A stretch of 64,000 bases of DNA from Pseudomonas sp. 8AS (GTDB taxonomy: Bacteria; Pseudomonadota; Gammaproteobacteria; Pseudomonadales; Pseudomonadaceae), in the NCBI RefSeq assembly GCF_902506505.1, contig NZ_LR733406.1:2626227-2690226 (forward strand), in the 5' to 3' direction. Shown piece by piece: positions 36,379 to 45,511 of this stretch. The stretch's first letter is position 1; each line of letters begins with the position of its first letter. Both the position numbers and the translations under genes were made by a program. Under the pieces are notes generated by a model. That model was given only the letters and a program-made list of their open reading frames with translations. It had not been told where the DNA came from and made no database searches.

Positions 36379-38109
36379 ATGGCGGCAGTTGAACGCATGG
36401 CTGGGCGCGGCAAAGGCATCGATTGGGCGGGCCTGGGCTGGATGTTCCTGTTCTTCTGGTACTTCTCCGGGGTGACCCAGCTGCTGATCCAGCTGACCGG
36501 CACCGCCGGCTTTGCCGGTTTCCGCCAGGCGTTCCTGCTCAGCGGCTTGTGGCTGGTGCCGCTGCTGCTGTTCCCCGCGCGCGCCCGTCTGCTGGCTGCG
36601 CTGCTGGGCGGGGTGCTGTGGCTGTGCTCGCTGGCCGGCTTCGGCTACTTCCTGATCTACGGCCAGGAGTTCTCGCAGAGCGTCATCTTCATCCTGTTCG
36701 AGTCGAACGTGAGCGAAGGCAGCGAGTACCTGGCGCAGTACTTCGCCTGGTGGATGGTGCCGGCATTCCTCGCCTACGGCCTGGGTGCCTGGCTGCTGTG
36801 GCGCCGGGTACGTCCGGTCTACCTGAGCCGCCCGGTGGCGCTGCTGGCCTCGCTGGCCGTGCTGCTGGCCTCGGTCGGCTACCCGGCGATCCGCCAGTTC
36901 AGCAAGCATGACAACCCGCTGACCGCCCTGGAAAACTTCGAGGAGCGCATCGAACCGGCCACGCCCTGGCAGCTGGTGGTGGGCTATCGCCAGTACCGCG
37001 CGCAGCTGGCCAACATGCAGGCCCTGCTGGAAGGCAGCCGGCAGATCGCGCCGTTGCAGAACCTGCAGGATGCCCATGCCGGGCAGCCGGCCACCCTGGT
37101 GCTGGTCATCGGCGAGTCGACCAACCGCCAGCGCATGAGCCTATACGGCTATCCGCGGCAGACCACCCCCGAGCTGGACCAGCTGCGCGACCAGCTGCAG
37201 GTGTTCGACAACGTGGTCACCCCGCGCCCCTACACCATCGAGGCGCTGCAGCAGGTGCTGACCTTCGCCGACCAGGAAAATCCCGAGGCCTACCTGAGCA
37301 CCCCGTCGCTGGTCAGCCTGATGAAGCAGGCCGGCTACAAGACCTACTGGATCACCAACCAGCAGACCATCACCAAGCGCAACACCATGCTCACCACCTT
37401 CTCCAAGCAGGCCGACGAGCAGTTCTACCTGAACAACAACCGCGAGCAGAACGCCCGCCAGTACGACGGCGACGTGTTCGAGCCGTTCGCCAAGGTGTTG
37501 GCCGATACGGCGCCGCGCAAGTTCATCGTGGTTCACCTGCTCGGTGCCCACATGAGTTACCAGTACCGCTATCCGCCGCAGTTCGAGCATTTCACCGACC
37601 GCAGCGGCGCGCCGGCCTCGGTGACCGACGACCAGCTGCCGACCTACAACAGCTACGACAATGCCGTGCGCTACAACGACCACGTGGTCGCCAGCCTGAT
37701 CAAGCGCTTCGCCGCCACCGACCCGAACGGCCTGCTGCTGTACCTGGCCGACCACGGCGAGGCGGTGTTCGATGCGCCGAAGGCAGAGGTGCTGGGGCGC
37801 AACGAGGCGGCGCCGACCAGCCCGATGTACACCATCCCCTTCATCGTCTGGAATTCGCCGCGCTGGCAGGCCCAGCAGCCGCGCGATTTTGCCCGGACGC
37901 TGGGACGGCCCTACAGCAGCGCGCACTTCATCCACACCTGGTCGGACCTGGTCGGGCTGCGTTACGCCGAGTTCGATGCCAGCAAGAGCCTGGTCAGCGC
38001 CGCGTTCAAGCCGCGTCCGCTGCTGATCGGCAATCCCGCGCAGCCGCAGAACCTGATCGACTTCAGCCTGATCAAGCCGAAGAAACCGGCCGACCTGGCG
38101 CAGAACTGA
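36379..38109 (+). CDS. cptA: Phosphoethanolamine transferase CptA
   Basis: 576 residues. Five N-terminal membrane segments (~15-165) then a periplasmic sulfatase-fold domain: LVIGESTNRQRMSLYGYPRQTTP with the nucleophile Thr in GEST, NQQTITKRNTM, HLLGAHMSYQYRYP, LLLYLADHGEAVFD (metal ligands). The sequence best fits CptA, which adds phosphoethanolamine to LPS core heptose, rather than EptA (lipid A). ATG 36379 is preferred because GAGG lies 8 nt upstream; ATG 36373 is too close. Confidence 0.85.
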   Translation: MAAVERMAGRGKGIDWAGLGWMFLFFWYFSGVTQLLIQLTGTAGFAGFRQAFLLSGLWLVPLLLFPARARLLAALLGGVLWLCSLAGFGYFLIYGQEFSQSVIFILFESNVSEGSEYLAQYFAWWMVPAFLAYGLGAWLLWRRVRPVYLSRPVALLASLAVLLASVGYPAIRQFSKHDNPLTALENFEERIEPATPWQLVVGYRQYRAQLANMQALLEGSRQIAPLQNLQDAHAGQPATLVLVIGESTNRQRMSLYGYPRQTTPELDQLRDQLQVFDNVVTPRPYTIEALQQVLTFADQENPEAYLSTPSLVSLMKQAGYKTYWITNQQTITKRNTMLTTFSKQADEQFYLNNNREQNARQYDGDVFEPFAKVLADTAPRKFIVVHLLGAHMSYQYRYPPQFEHFTDRSGAPASVTDDQLPTYNSYDNAVRYNDHVVASLIKRFAATDPNGLLLYLADHGEAVFDAPKAEVLGRNEAAPTSPMYTIPFIVWNSPRWQAQQPRDFARTLGRPYSSAHFIHTWSDLVGLRYAEFDASKSLVSAAFKPRPLLIGNPAQPQNLIDFSLIKPKKPADLAQN

Positions 38110-38113
38110 AGGC

Positions 38114-38140
38114 AAAAAAAGCCCGGCGCTGGGCCGGGCA
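38114..38140. terminator. Bidirectional terminator between cptA and dctM
   Basis: gcccggc (38121-38127) with gccgggc (38133-38139); A-run 38114-38120 gives the U-tract for dctM on the minus strand. Confidence 0.8.
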
Positions 38141-38172
38141 AGGTTGCGTCAGTCGGTTTGCGTGGCTGGGTG

Positions 38173-39456
38173 TCAGCTCATGCCCAGCCAGGTCGGCAGG
38201 GCCAGGGAGATCCACGGCACGTAGGTCACCAGCATGAGGAAGGCCAGCAGCAGCATCAGCCAGGGCATGGCGGCGCGGATGGTGGCGGTCAGCGGCATGC
38301 CGGTCACCGCCGAAGTGACGAACAGGTTCAGCCCCACCGGCGGGGTGACCAGGCCGATCTCCAGGTTGACCACCATGATGATGCCCAGGTGGATCGGGTC
38401 GATGCCCAGCTTCATGGCAATCGGGAACAGGATCGGCGCCAGGATCAGGATGATCGCCGAAGGCTCCATGAAGGCGCCGGCGATCAGCAGCACGATGTTC
38501 ACCACCAGCAGGAACATCACCGGGGTCAGGCCGGCCTCGATCACCCAGGCGGTGATCTGCTGCGGCAACTGTTCGGTGGTCAGCACATGGGCGAACAGCA
38601 TGGCGTTGGCGATGATGAACATCAGCATGATCGACAGCTTGGCCGACTCCACCAGCACCTTCGGCACCTCGCGCACACGCATGTCCTTGTACACGAACAG
38701 GGCGATGAAGCCGGAATAGACCGCCGCCACGGCCGCCGCTTCGGTGGGGGTGAACATGCCGGAGTAGATCCCGCCGAGGATGATCACCATCAGCAGCAGG
38801 CCCCATACCGCCTTGCGCGCGGCATCCAGCCACTCGCGGAAGGTCGCCCGGGGCAGGGCCGGCAGGTTCTTCTTCACTGCGACCACGTAGATCGCCACCA
38901 TCAGTACGATGCCGAGCAGCACGCCCGGGATCACGCCGGCCATGAACAGCTTGCCCACCGAGGTTTCGGTGGCGGCGGCGTACACCACCATGACGATGCT
39001 CGGCGGAATCAGGATGCCCAGGGTGCCGGCGTTGCACACGATGCCGGCGCCGAAGGCCTGCGGGTAGCCGGAGCGGACCATGCCGGCGATGGCGATGGAG
39101 CCGACCGCCGCCACCGTGGCCGGCGACGAGCCGGACAGCGCGGCGAACAGCATGCAGGCCAGAACCGCGGCAATCGCCAGGCCGCCACGGATATGCCCGA
39201 CGCAGGCGTTGGCGAAGTCGATCAGCCGCCGTGCCACGCCGCCGGTGGTCATGAACGCACCGGCCAGCAGGAAGAACGGAATGGCCAGCAGGGTGTAGTG
39301 CTCGCTGGTCTCGAACAGCTTGATCGCCAGCGAGCGCACCGAATCCTGGCTGAACAGGATGATGGTGAACGAGCCGGCCAGGCCGAGGGAAATGGCGATC
39401 GGCACGCCGATGAACATCAGCAGGAACAACAGCAAAAAGAGGAACAGGACGGTCAT
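38173..39456 (-). CDS. dctM: TRAP dicarboxylate transporter large permease DctM
   Basis: 427 residues, ~12 membrane segments. VGVPIAISLGLAGS-like start (MTVLFLFLLLFLLMFIGVPIAI), LLAIPFFLLAGAFMTTGGVARRLIDFA, SGSSPATVAAVGSIAI and GIITPPVGLNLFV-like LVTPPVGLNLFVTSAV are typical. It moves C4-dicarboxylates with Na+ using DctP and DctQ. Start overlaps the dctQ stop (ATGA). Confidence 0.95.
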   Translation of the reverse strand: MTVLFLFLLLFLLMFIGVPIAISLGLAGSFTIILFSQDSVRSLAIKLFETSEHYTLLAIPFFLLAGAFMTTGGVARRLIDFANACVGHIRGGLAIAAVLACMLFAALSGSSPATVAAVGSIAIAGMVRSGYPQAFGAGIVCNAGTLGILIPPSIVMVVYAAATETSVGKLFMAGVIPGVLLGIVLMVAIYVVAVKKNLPALPRATFREWLDAARKAVWGLLLMVIILGGIYSGMFTPTEAAAVAAVYSGFIALFVYKDMRVREVPKVLVESAKLSIMLMFIIANAMLFAHVLTTEQLPQQITAWVIEAGLTPVMFLLVVNIVLLIAGAFMEPSAIILILAPILFPIAMKLGIDPIHLGIIMVVNLEIGLVTPPVGLNLFVTSAVTGMPLTATIRAAMPWLMLLLAFLMLVTYVPWISLALPTWLGMS

Positions 39457-40085
39457 GGCTTGTGCTCCTCGTGCTCGGTGAGTTTCACCGCTTCGGCGGC
39501 CTCGTCGGCGAGGCCCAGGCCGGTCTGCTGGCCGCGCAGGATGCGCACCAGGACCTCGGCGAAGCGAATGAACACCAGGGCGAAACCGACCGGCACGATC
39601 AGGCCGATATGCCACTGCATCACGCCGTAGTGACCGAGGTCTTCGGCGCCGATGGCGGCGGTGAACAGGGTCTGGATCCAGCCGAAGCTGGCCACGCTGA
39701 GCAGTCCGGCGTAGACCAGGCAGCACAGGCAGGCGATCACCCCGATGATGCGCTGCACCGGCTTGGACGCCAGCTTGACCAGCGCATCGACGCCGATATG
39801 CCCGGCCGTGCGCACGCCGTAGGACAGGCCGAAGAAGATCAGCCAGGCAAACAGCGCCTTGGTCAGCGCGTTGCTCCAGGTCATCGCCTGGGCACCGGCG
39901 AGGATGGCGTCGCCGATGGCGAACAGCGTATCGCTGGCCGCCGGCCAGCGATCAGCCAGGTTGTAGAACAGGGTGTAGAGGTTGTTGAGGATGACGTAGA
40001 CGAAGGTCACCAGCGTCATGGCTCCCAGCAGGAAGGCGATGAAGCCCTCCTCGAAGTGATCCCAGACGCGCCGCAGGGCGTTCAT
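39453..40085 (-). CDS. dctQ: TRAP transporter small permease DctQ
   Basis: 210 residues with four membrane segments (e.g. FIAFLLGAMTLVTFVYVILNNLY, LFAWLIFFGLSYGVRTAGHIGVDAL). Includes a long loop ~45-75, as in C4-dicarboxylate DctQ. ATG 40085 is preferred: GGGAG lies 9 nt before it and directly abuts the alternative ATG 40094. Between dctP and dctM in the operon. Confidence 0.93.
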   Translation of the reverse strand: MNALRRVWDHFEEGFIAFLLGAMTLVTFVYVILNNLYTLFYNLADRWPAASDTLFAIGDAILAGAQAMTWSNALTKALFAWLIFFGLSYGVRTAGHIGVDALVKLASKPVQRIIGVIACLCCLVYAGLLSVASFGWIQTLFTAAIGAEDLGHYGVMQWHIGLIVPVGFALVFIRFAEVLVRILRGQQTGLGLADEAAEAVKLTEHEEHKP

Positions 40086-40152
40086 GGATGGCATCTCCCG
40101 ATGGCTGAAACGACAGGTCGCAGCCGCCGGGAGGGCGGCTGCGGGGTGCGTG

Positions 40153-41262
<1,110 letters not shown>

Positions 41263-41407
41263 CTATTAGCAACACGGATGCCAGCCATTGGGCTGGCGCA
41301 AAGGCTTGTTCTAGAGCGGTTGTGCTGTTGGCGGTGGAGTTCTTGTGGCGGTAATCCGCCAAGAGCGGGGCGGTTTTTGGCGGTTTTCCGCCATCTGCCG
41401 CGCCGAT

Positions 41408-41809
41408 TCAGCTCTGGGTTTTCGGCCGCCAGGCGCAGTAGCCGGGGCGCGGGCCGATGCGCGGGTGGTTGCGGCAGGTGTCCGGGCGCTGTTCGTAGAC
41501 GGTGCACAGGCGGGTCTTGCGATCCAGGTACATGCAGTCGCCGTTGCTCATGCGGGTCAGGGTGAAGATCCCCGACTTGGCGTTGAAGCGCTCGATCAGC
41601 CCTTCCTTCTGCAGGCGCTTGGCGATGTTCTTCGGCGGCTCGCCACGCTCGAACTCGTCGACCACGCCGATGCGGATCAGGTCGACGATGCGCACTTCCA
41701 CCGGCATGGTGCAGCAGGTCGACATGCAGCTGGTGCACATGTCCCTGTTGTACTTGCTCCAGGTTTCCAGACGGTCGATTTCCGCGGCGGCGATCAGTTG
41801 AGGTTTCAT
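41408..41809 (-). CDS. YkgJ-like cysteine-cluster protein
   Basis: 133 residues with Cys clusters CTSCMSTCC (~25-33), CMYLDRKTRLC, DTCRNHP and YCAW, as in the YkgJ Fe-S/zinc cluster family of unknown function. C-terminal part binds metal through the spaced Cys. Start at MKPQLIAAAEIDRLETW; the frame opens further upstream (42010) over the sRNA region, which is not coding on this strand. Confidence 0.83.
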   Translation of the reverse strand: MKPQLIAAAEIDRLETWSKYNRDMCTSCMSTCCTMPVEVRIVDLIRIGVVDEFERGEPPKNIAKRLQKEGLIERFNAKSGIFTLTRMSNGDCMYLDRKTRLCTVYEQRPDTCRNHPRIGPRPGYCAWRPKTQS

Positions 41810-41900
41810 CGGCAGGGTCACAGGCGCGCAGCGCACAAGGTTGGGCGCGCGATGATAGCCGGAGCGGCGAATTTGTGAACCCTTTCCTGCCGGGCGGCCG

Positions 41901-41918
41901 TGTACGTCTTGGCTTACA
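41901..41918 (+). promoter_or_regulatory. GacA-box-like upstream activating sequence
   Basis: TGTACGTCTTGGCTTACA matches the GacA UAS TGTAAG-N6-CTTACA with one mismatch. It stands about 70 bp before the predicted start of the RsmX/Y/Z-type sRNA; a TTTAAT -10-like hexamer (41961-41966) lies between. Confidence 0.85.
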
Positions 41919-41972
41919 AGGCGTGCCGGCAATCGCGGCTGGCGGCCATTCGAACAGCTGTTTAATCTGCCC

Positions 41973-42101
41973 ACCAAGGACGACGCGCAGGAAGCGCAGC
42001 AAAACAACACGGATTCGTAGGATTGCTTGCCAGGATGGCGAGTCGACCAGGGAAGTCAGGAACCAATCTGCAGAACCCCGCGCTAGCGGGGTTTTTCTTT
42101 T
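41973..42101 (+). ncRNA. rsmY: RsmX/RsmY/RsmZ-family regulatory RNA
   Basis: About 130 nt. Seven GGA motifs (41978, 41990, 42011, 42020, 42033, 42051, 42059) occur within 84 nt. Several lie in hairpin loops: GCGC-AGGAA-GCGC (41985-41997), ACGGATTCGT (42009-42018), TTGCC-AGGAT-GGCGA (42027-42041). It ends in a strong terminator aaccccgc-gcta-gcggggtt plus T-run (42074-42102). This is the design of the sRNAs that sequester RsmA/CsrA under GacS/GacA. The 5' end is estimated from the -10 box. Which family member (X, Y or Z) is not certain; the symbol is my best guess. Confidence 0.88.
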
Positions 42102-42149
42102 TCTGCGTCCAGGTTTTTTACCGGCCTGCCGCGCGCATCGCTCAGCCGT

Positions 42150-42310
42150 TCAGCCCAGCCCCTCCAGCAACTGGCGCAGGGCGCTCGGCGCCAGGCCGGT
42201 CCAGCGCTTGAACGAGCGGCGGAAGTTGGTGGCGTCGTGGAACTGCAGGTAGCTTAGCGGCCGCTTCAGCACAGCCAGTTGCAGCGGCTGGCGAGGCGCC
42301 GGCGGCAGGC
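42150..42310 (-). pseudogene. AraC-family regulator remnant (C-terminal end)
   Basis: Reading left from about 42300 to the stop TGA at 42150-42152, one frame gives ...YLQFHDATNFRRSFKRWTGLAPSALRQLLEGLG. This is the last helix-turn-helix of an AraC/XylS regulator (usual form: FxDxxNFxRxFKRWxGxxPxxxR). The ~50 codons before have no start codon or upstream regulator domain; beyond 42310 comes the Anr-controlled promoter of the next gene. A full gene would need ~250-330 codons. It is therefore a decayed 3' fragment. Confidence 0.8.
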
Positions 42311-42319
42311 GGGCGCTGG

Positions 42320-42333
42320 TTGATACAGATCAA
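42320..42333 (+). promoter_or_regulatory. Anr/FNR box
   Basis: TTGATACAGATCAA is a perfect TTGAT-N4-ATCAA palindrome, 62 nt before the ATG at 42395. A -10-like TCTAAA follows at 42353. This predicts oxygen-limitation control of the Met/His-rich gene. Confidence 0.88.
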
Positions 42334-42394
42334 ACGCACTCTTTGAGAGGGGTCTAAAGTTGGGGTTCAACCTTGCTTTGCAGAGGATGTGCAG

Positions 42395-42784
42395 ATGAAC
42401 AGATCGACACTACTGGGCGGCCTGCTGGTGCTGCTGGCTGCCGGCAGCAGCTGGGCCGCGACGGATGCGGCGAAAGATGCCGCCACGGAACAGCAATGGC
42501 AGCAGCACATGAACGAAATGCAGCAGATGCACCAGAACTGGATGGCCGGCAAGACCCCGGAGGAGCGGCAGAAGCTGATGCAGGAGCACCAGAAGGCCAT
42601 GGGCAGCGGCATGCAGATGATGGGTGGCTGCCCCATGCACGGCAATATGCCCGGCATGGGAATGGGGCAGGGCATGGGCATGATGCAGCTGGACACGGTG
42701 GAGCAGGTGGATCAGCGCATCAAGCACATGGAGCAGATGATCGAGCAGCTGCGTGCGCATCGGGCGATGCTGGAGAAGTCCTGA
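42395..42784 (+). CDS. Met/His/Gln-rich exported small protein, probably Anr-regulated
   Basis: 129 residues. Signal peptide MNRSTLLGGLLVLLAAGSSWA; the mature part has HMNEMQQMHQNWMAGKTPEE, then a Met/Gly-rich centre (GSGMQMMGGCPMHGNMPGMGMGQGMGMMQ) and a C-terminal coiled region RIKHMEQMIEQLRAHRAMLEKS. The Met, His and single Cys suggest binding of copper or another soft metal in the periplasm; this is inference. ATG 42395 has AGAGG 8 nt upstream. The Anr box places it in the low-oxygen regulon. Confidence 0.8.
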   Translation: MNRSTLLGGLLVLLAAGSSWAATDAAKDAATEQQWQQHMNEMQQMHQNWMAGKTPEERQKLMQEHQKAMGSGMQMMGGCPMHGNMPGMGMGQGMGMMQLDTVEQVDQRIKHMEQMIEQLRAHRAMLEKS

Positions 42785-42805
42785 TCCGCAACGTGCCGCT
42801 CGTGA

Positions 42806-42837
42806 CCTTCACGGCGCCCGCGCTGGCGCCGTGAAGG
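42806..42837. repeat. Long perfect inverted repeat after the Met-rich gene
   Basis: ccttcacggcgcc (42806-42818), loop cgcgct, ggcgccgtgaagg (42825-42837). 13-bp stem without U-tract; could still stop transcription or stabilise mRNA. Confidence 0.7.
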
Positions 42838-42956
42838 CCGCTGTGCGCGGGGCAGGCCATGGCGGCAGGGGCGTGGAGTGAGCTGCGCCAGGGCGCTGTC
42901 CCGGCGCTCGCCACCGCGCAGCCCAGGGCCAGCGCCAGCCCGCGCGTGCCCTGGGT

Positions 42957-43517
42957 TCAGCTGCGCACGTGCTTTTCCACCCACAGCGCATAGGCGTCGA
43001 TGAACTTCTGCAGGAAGCCGCGCACGCCGTCATTGAGCTTGCCCTGTTCGTCGAAGAAGCTGCCGGCGCCGCCCAGGTAGGCCTCCGGTTGCTGCAGCAC
43101 CGGCACGTCGAGGAACACCAGGGACTGGCGCAGGTGGTGGTTGGCGCCGAAACCGCCGACCGCCCCCGGCGAGGCGCTGAGCACCGCTCCCGGCTTGCCG
43201 CTGAACACGCTCTGGCCGTAGGGCCGCGAGCCGACATCGATGGCGTTCTTCATCGGCGCCGGCACCGAGCGGTTGTATTCCGGGGTGACGAACAGCAGGG
43301 CATCGGCACTTTTCACCTGCTGGCGGAAGCTGGAGTAGGGTAGCGGCGCGGGGCTGACGTCGATGTCCTCGTTGTACAGCGGCAAGTCGCCGATCTCGAC
43401 GATGTCCAGCTGCAGCGAAGGCGGGGCCAGTTCGACCAGGACCATGGCCAGTTTGCGGTTGATCGAGGCCTTGCGCAGGCTGCCGACCAGGACGGCGACG
43501 CGGTGGACTTTGCTCAT
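42957..43517 (-). CDS. NADPH-dependent FMN reductase (ChrR/YieF-like)
   Basis: 186 residues. VAVLVGSLRKASINRKLA (FMN phosphate loop), FVTPEYNRSVPAPMKNAIDVGSRP (signature of the flavodoxin-like quinone/chromate reductases) and SASPGAVGGFGANHHLRQ are visible. It reduces quinones, azo compounds or chromate by two electrons; true substrate open. GGGAG 5 nt before the ATG. Confidence 0.9.
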   Translation of the reverse strand: MSKVHRVAVLVGSLRKASINRKLAMVLVELAPPSLQLDIVEIGDLPLYNEDIDVSPAPLPYSSFRQQVKSADALLFVTPEYNRSVPAPMKNAIDVGSRPYGQSVFSGKPGAVLSASPGAVGGFGANHHLRQSLVFLDVPVLQQPEAYLGGAGSFFDEQGKLNDGVRGFLQKFIDAYALWVEKHVRS

Positions 43518-43806
43518 GCTGACTCCCTAAACAGATCAAGAAAGGGTTGAGCTGGAACTATAGTGCGGCTGCCCGATTCTGCCCGCCGTCCGCTCTATGG
43601 CGGGGTGTCCGGGGGTGACGAACGGCGCCTTGACCTGCGCGGCAGTTGCGCGGAAATTGACCGAAAGTCGACGCAAGGTCGACCGGTCAAACAACAGTCA
43701 TCCCCGGCTCGCATGCTGGCCGGGGACACCGTGAATCCCTTAGTTGCCTGTTGCTGCACAGCGTGCCGGTGGCCTGTCGCTGCCGGCGAACCCTGAGGAC
43801 ACCGCA

Positions 43807-43998
43807 ATGGCCAGATTCAACCCGTTTGACCCGCGTTATCAGCTGGAAGCCGAAGAGCCGCTGGATGAGCTGAAGCTGGAGGATGTGCCCGAGCGGGTGC
43901 TGATCCACCAGGAAATCCAGCTGACCCTGCAGGCCATCGAACGTCTGGCCGGGCAGCTGCGCCAGCGAACGCCGCTCGGGCGCCAGCCCGGGATTTGA
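43807..43998 (+). CDS. Small protein of unknown function
   Basis: 63 residues, not recognised. MARFNPFDPRYQLEAEEPLDELKLEDVPERVLIHQEIQLTLQ... is acidic at first and then helical. Reading from ATG 43807 has GAGGA 7 nt upstream. Codon use resembles neighbours, which supports a real gene, but no motif is known to me. The 289 bases before it hold no other gene that I can support. Confidence 0.6.
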   Translation: MARFNPFDPRYQLEAEEPLDELKLEDVPERVLIHQEIQLTLQAIERLAGQLRQRTPLGRQPGI

Positions 43999-44161
43999 GG
44001 CTGGGTGCTCTACACCGCCTGTTTACGATCGCCTGGGTGCGCTGTGCGCACCAGATGCCCCTGCAGGCACTGCGGTGCGCGCGGCATACGGCAGGGCGCC
44101 CAGGTTCAAGCCCGGGCAGCCCTGTTCCTCGTGCGCGCGGGACAAGATCGGCAACCGGTGC

Positions 44162-44593
44162 CTAGCGCAGGATCATGCAGGTGGCGGTGCCGTAGGCGTA
44201 GAGGGTGCCGTCGGCGTCACGGATGCTGCCTTCGGAAATGACCAGGCGCGAGCTGACATTGATCACCTTGCCTTCGGCACGCAGGGTGCGGTTGAAGGGG
44301 ATGGCCTTGCTCATCTTCACGTTCAGCTCGATGGTGCCGTAGCTCTCGCCGGCGCCCAGGGCGGTGTGGGTGGCGCAGCCGGTCACCGAGTCCAGCACGG
44401 TGGCGGCGAAACCGCCGTGCACGCCGCCCAGCGGGTTGGTGTGGCGCTCGTCGGCGGTGACGGCGAAGACCACGCGGTTGGCTTCCACCGTCTCAACTTC
44501 CATGGGCATGGTCTTGGCGATGCCAGGCTTGGGGAAGTGCCCGGCGGCGAAGGCTTGCATGATTTCCAGGCCGGTCATCTGTTGCGGGTTCAT
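44162..44593 (-). CDS. PaaI-family hotdog thioesterase
   Basis: 143 residues. The hotdog core HTNPLGGVHGGFAATVLDSVTGCATHTAL holds the conserved HGG motif with an Asp as likely catalytic base; TIELNVKMSKAI and ISEGSIRDADGTLYAYGTATCMIL follow. Hydrolyses acyl-CoA thioesters; substrate unknown. GAGGA before the ATG. 30 nt downstream of the hydrolase gene, so probably in the tetR operon. Confidence 0.9.
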   Translation of the reverse strand: MNPQQMTGLEIMQAFAAGHFPKPGIAKTMPMEVETVEANRVVFAVTADERHTNPLGGVHGGFAATVLDSVTGCATHTALGAGESYGTIELNVKMSKAIPFNRTLRAEGKVINVSSRLVISEGSIRDADGTLYAYGTATCMILR

Positions 44594-44623
44594 CGGTGCT
44601 GTCCTCTAGGAATGGTTTTCCGC

Positions 44624-45511
44624 TCAGGCGGCGCGGCGATTGCTTTGCAGCTGTTCGAACCACTCCAGCGCCTCGTCCCACAATGGCGTGGCGCTGCTGC
44701 GGAAATAGCCCATATGACCGACGTTGCCGAGGCCCTCGGCCCGGGAGTCGATGGTACGGGCCTGGTAGGGCGCGGCGCTGTAGGCGGCCATGAAGGCGTC
44801 ACGCGAGCTGGGTGGTGCCCACAGGTCGTCGAGGGTGTTGGCGGCGACGATCGGCGTGCGCACGCTGGCGAACCGGGCGGCCAGGTGGCCTTGCTCGGGG
44901 TCGTCGAAGAAGTAGCGCGGGTAGCGGCACCAGCGTTTCCATTGCTGGTACACGCCCAGCGGCAGGTCTTCGCCCATGCCCAGCTTGCTCCAGGCCAGGT
45001 AGCCCTTGCGCATCACGATCAGCGGGCCGACCAGGTTCCACATCAGTTGCACGCGCAGCCGCTCCAGCGGCGGCATCCAGCCATGCCAACCGGCGCCGGT
45101 GCCGAAGGTGTAGAACCCGGCGACCCGTTCGTGCCCCGGCAGCAGGCCGAAGGCATGGCCGCCGAAGGAGTGGCCGACCATGTAGGTGGGCAGGTCGTCG
45201 CCGTGCAGGTGGTCGAGGGCGGCGGCCAGGTCATGGGTAGCCCAGTCCAGGTAGCGCATGGCGAAGCCGCGCAGCTGCTCAGGCTTGGACTGGCCGATGC
45301 CGCGGTAGTCCACACTCAGGGTGCTGTAGCCGCGCTGCGCAGCGTATTCGGCGAAGCGTCGGTAGAAGCCCTGCGGCACGCCGGTGGCGCCGCCGATCAG
45401 CAGGCGCGCGCGTGGCTGCGGCGCGTGGTACAAGGTGGCGCGCAGCGGGTAGCCGTCGTGGGCGCTGAGCTGCAGGTCTTCACGGCGGATGTTCGGGGTT
45501 TCACTGGTCAT
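44624..45511 (-). CDS. Alpha/beta hydrolase
   Basis: 295 residues. Nucleophile elbow VGHSFGGHAF (Ser ~107), oxyanion-side LLIGGATGVPQGFYRRFA, and the Asp/His ends TLDDLWAP and VGHMGYFR. No signal peptide, so a cytoplasmic hydrolase. Substrate unknown. Its start lies 11 nt inside the tetR 3' end, so it is translationally coupled to the regulator. Confidence 0.88.
   Translation of the reverse strand: MTSETPNIRREDLQLSAHDGYPLRATLYHAPQPRARLLIGGATGVPQGFYRRFAEYAAQRGYSTLSVDYRGIGQSKPEQLRGFAMRYLDWATHDLAAALDHLHGDDLPTYMVGHSFGGHAFGLLPGHERVAGFYTFGTGAGWHGWMPPLERLRVQLMWNLVGPLIVMRKGYLAWSKLGMGEDLPLGVYQQWKRWCRYPRYFFDDPEQGHLAARFASVRTPIVAANTLDDLWAPPSSRDAFMAAYSAAPYQARTIDSRAEGLGNVGHMGYFRSSATPLWDEALEWFEQLQSNRRAA

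Noticed and set aside
41875..42252. A 125-codon plus-strand frame across the sRNA
   Set aside because: Overlaps the terminator and hairpins of the Rsm-type RNA and the AraC remnant; no protein similarity that I recognise.
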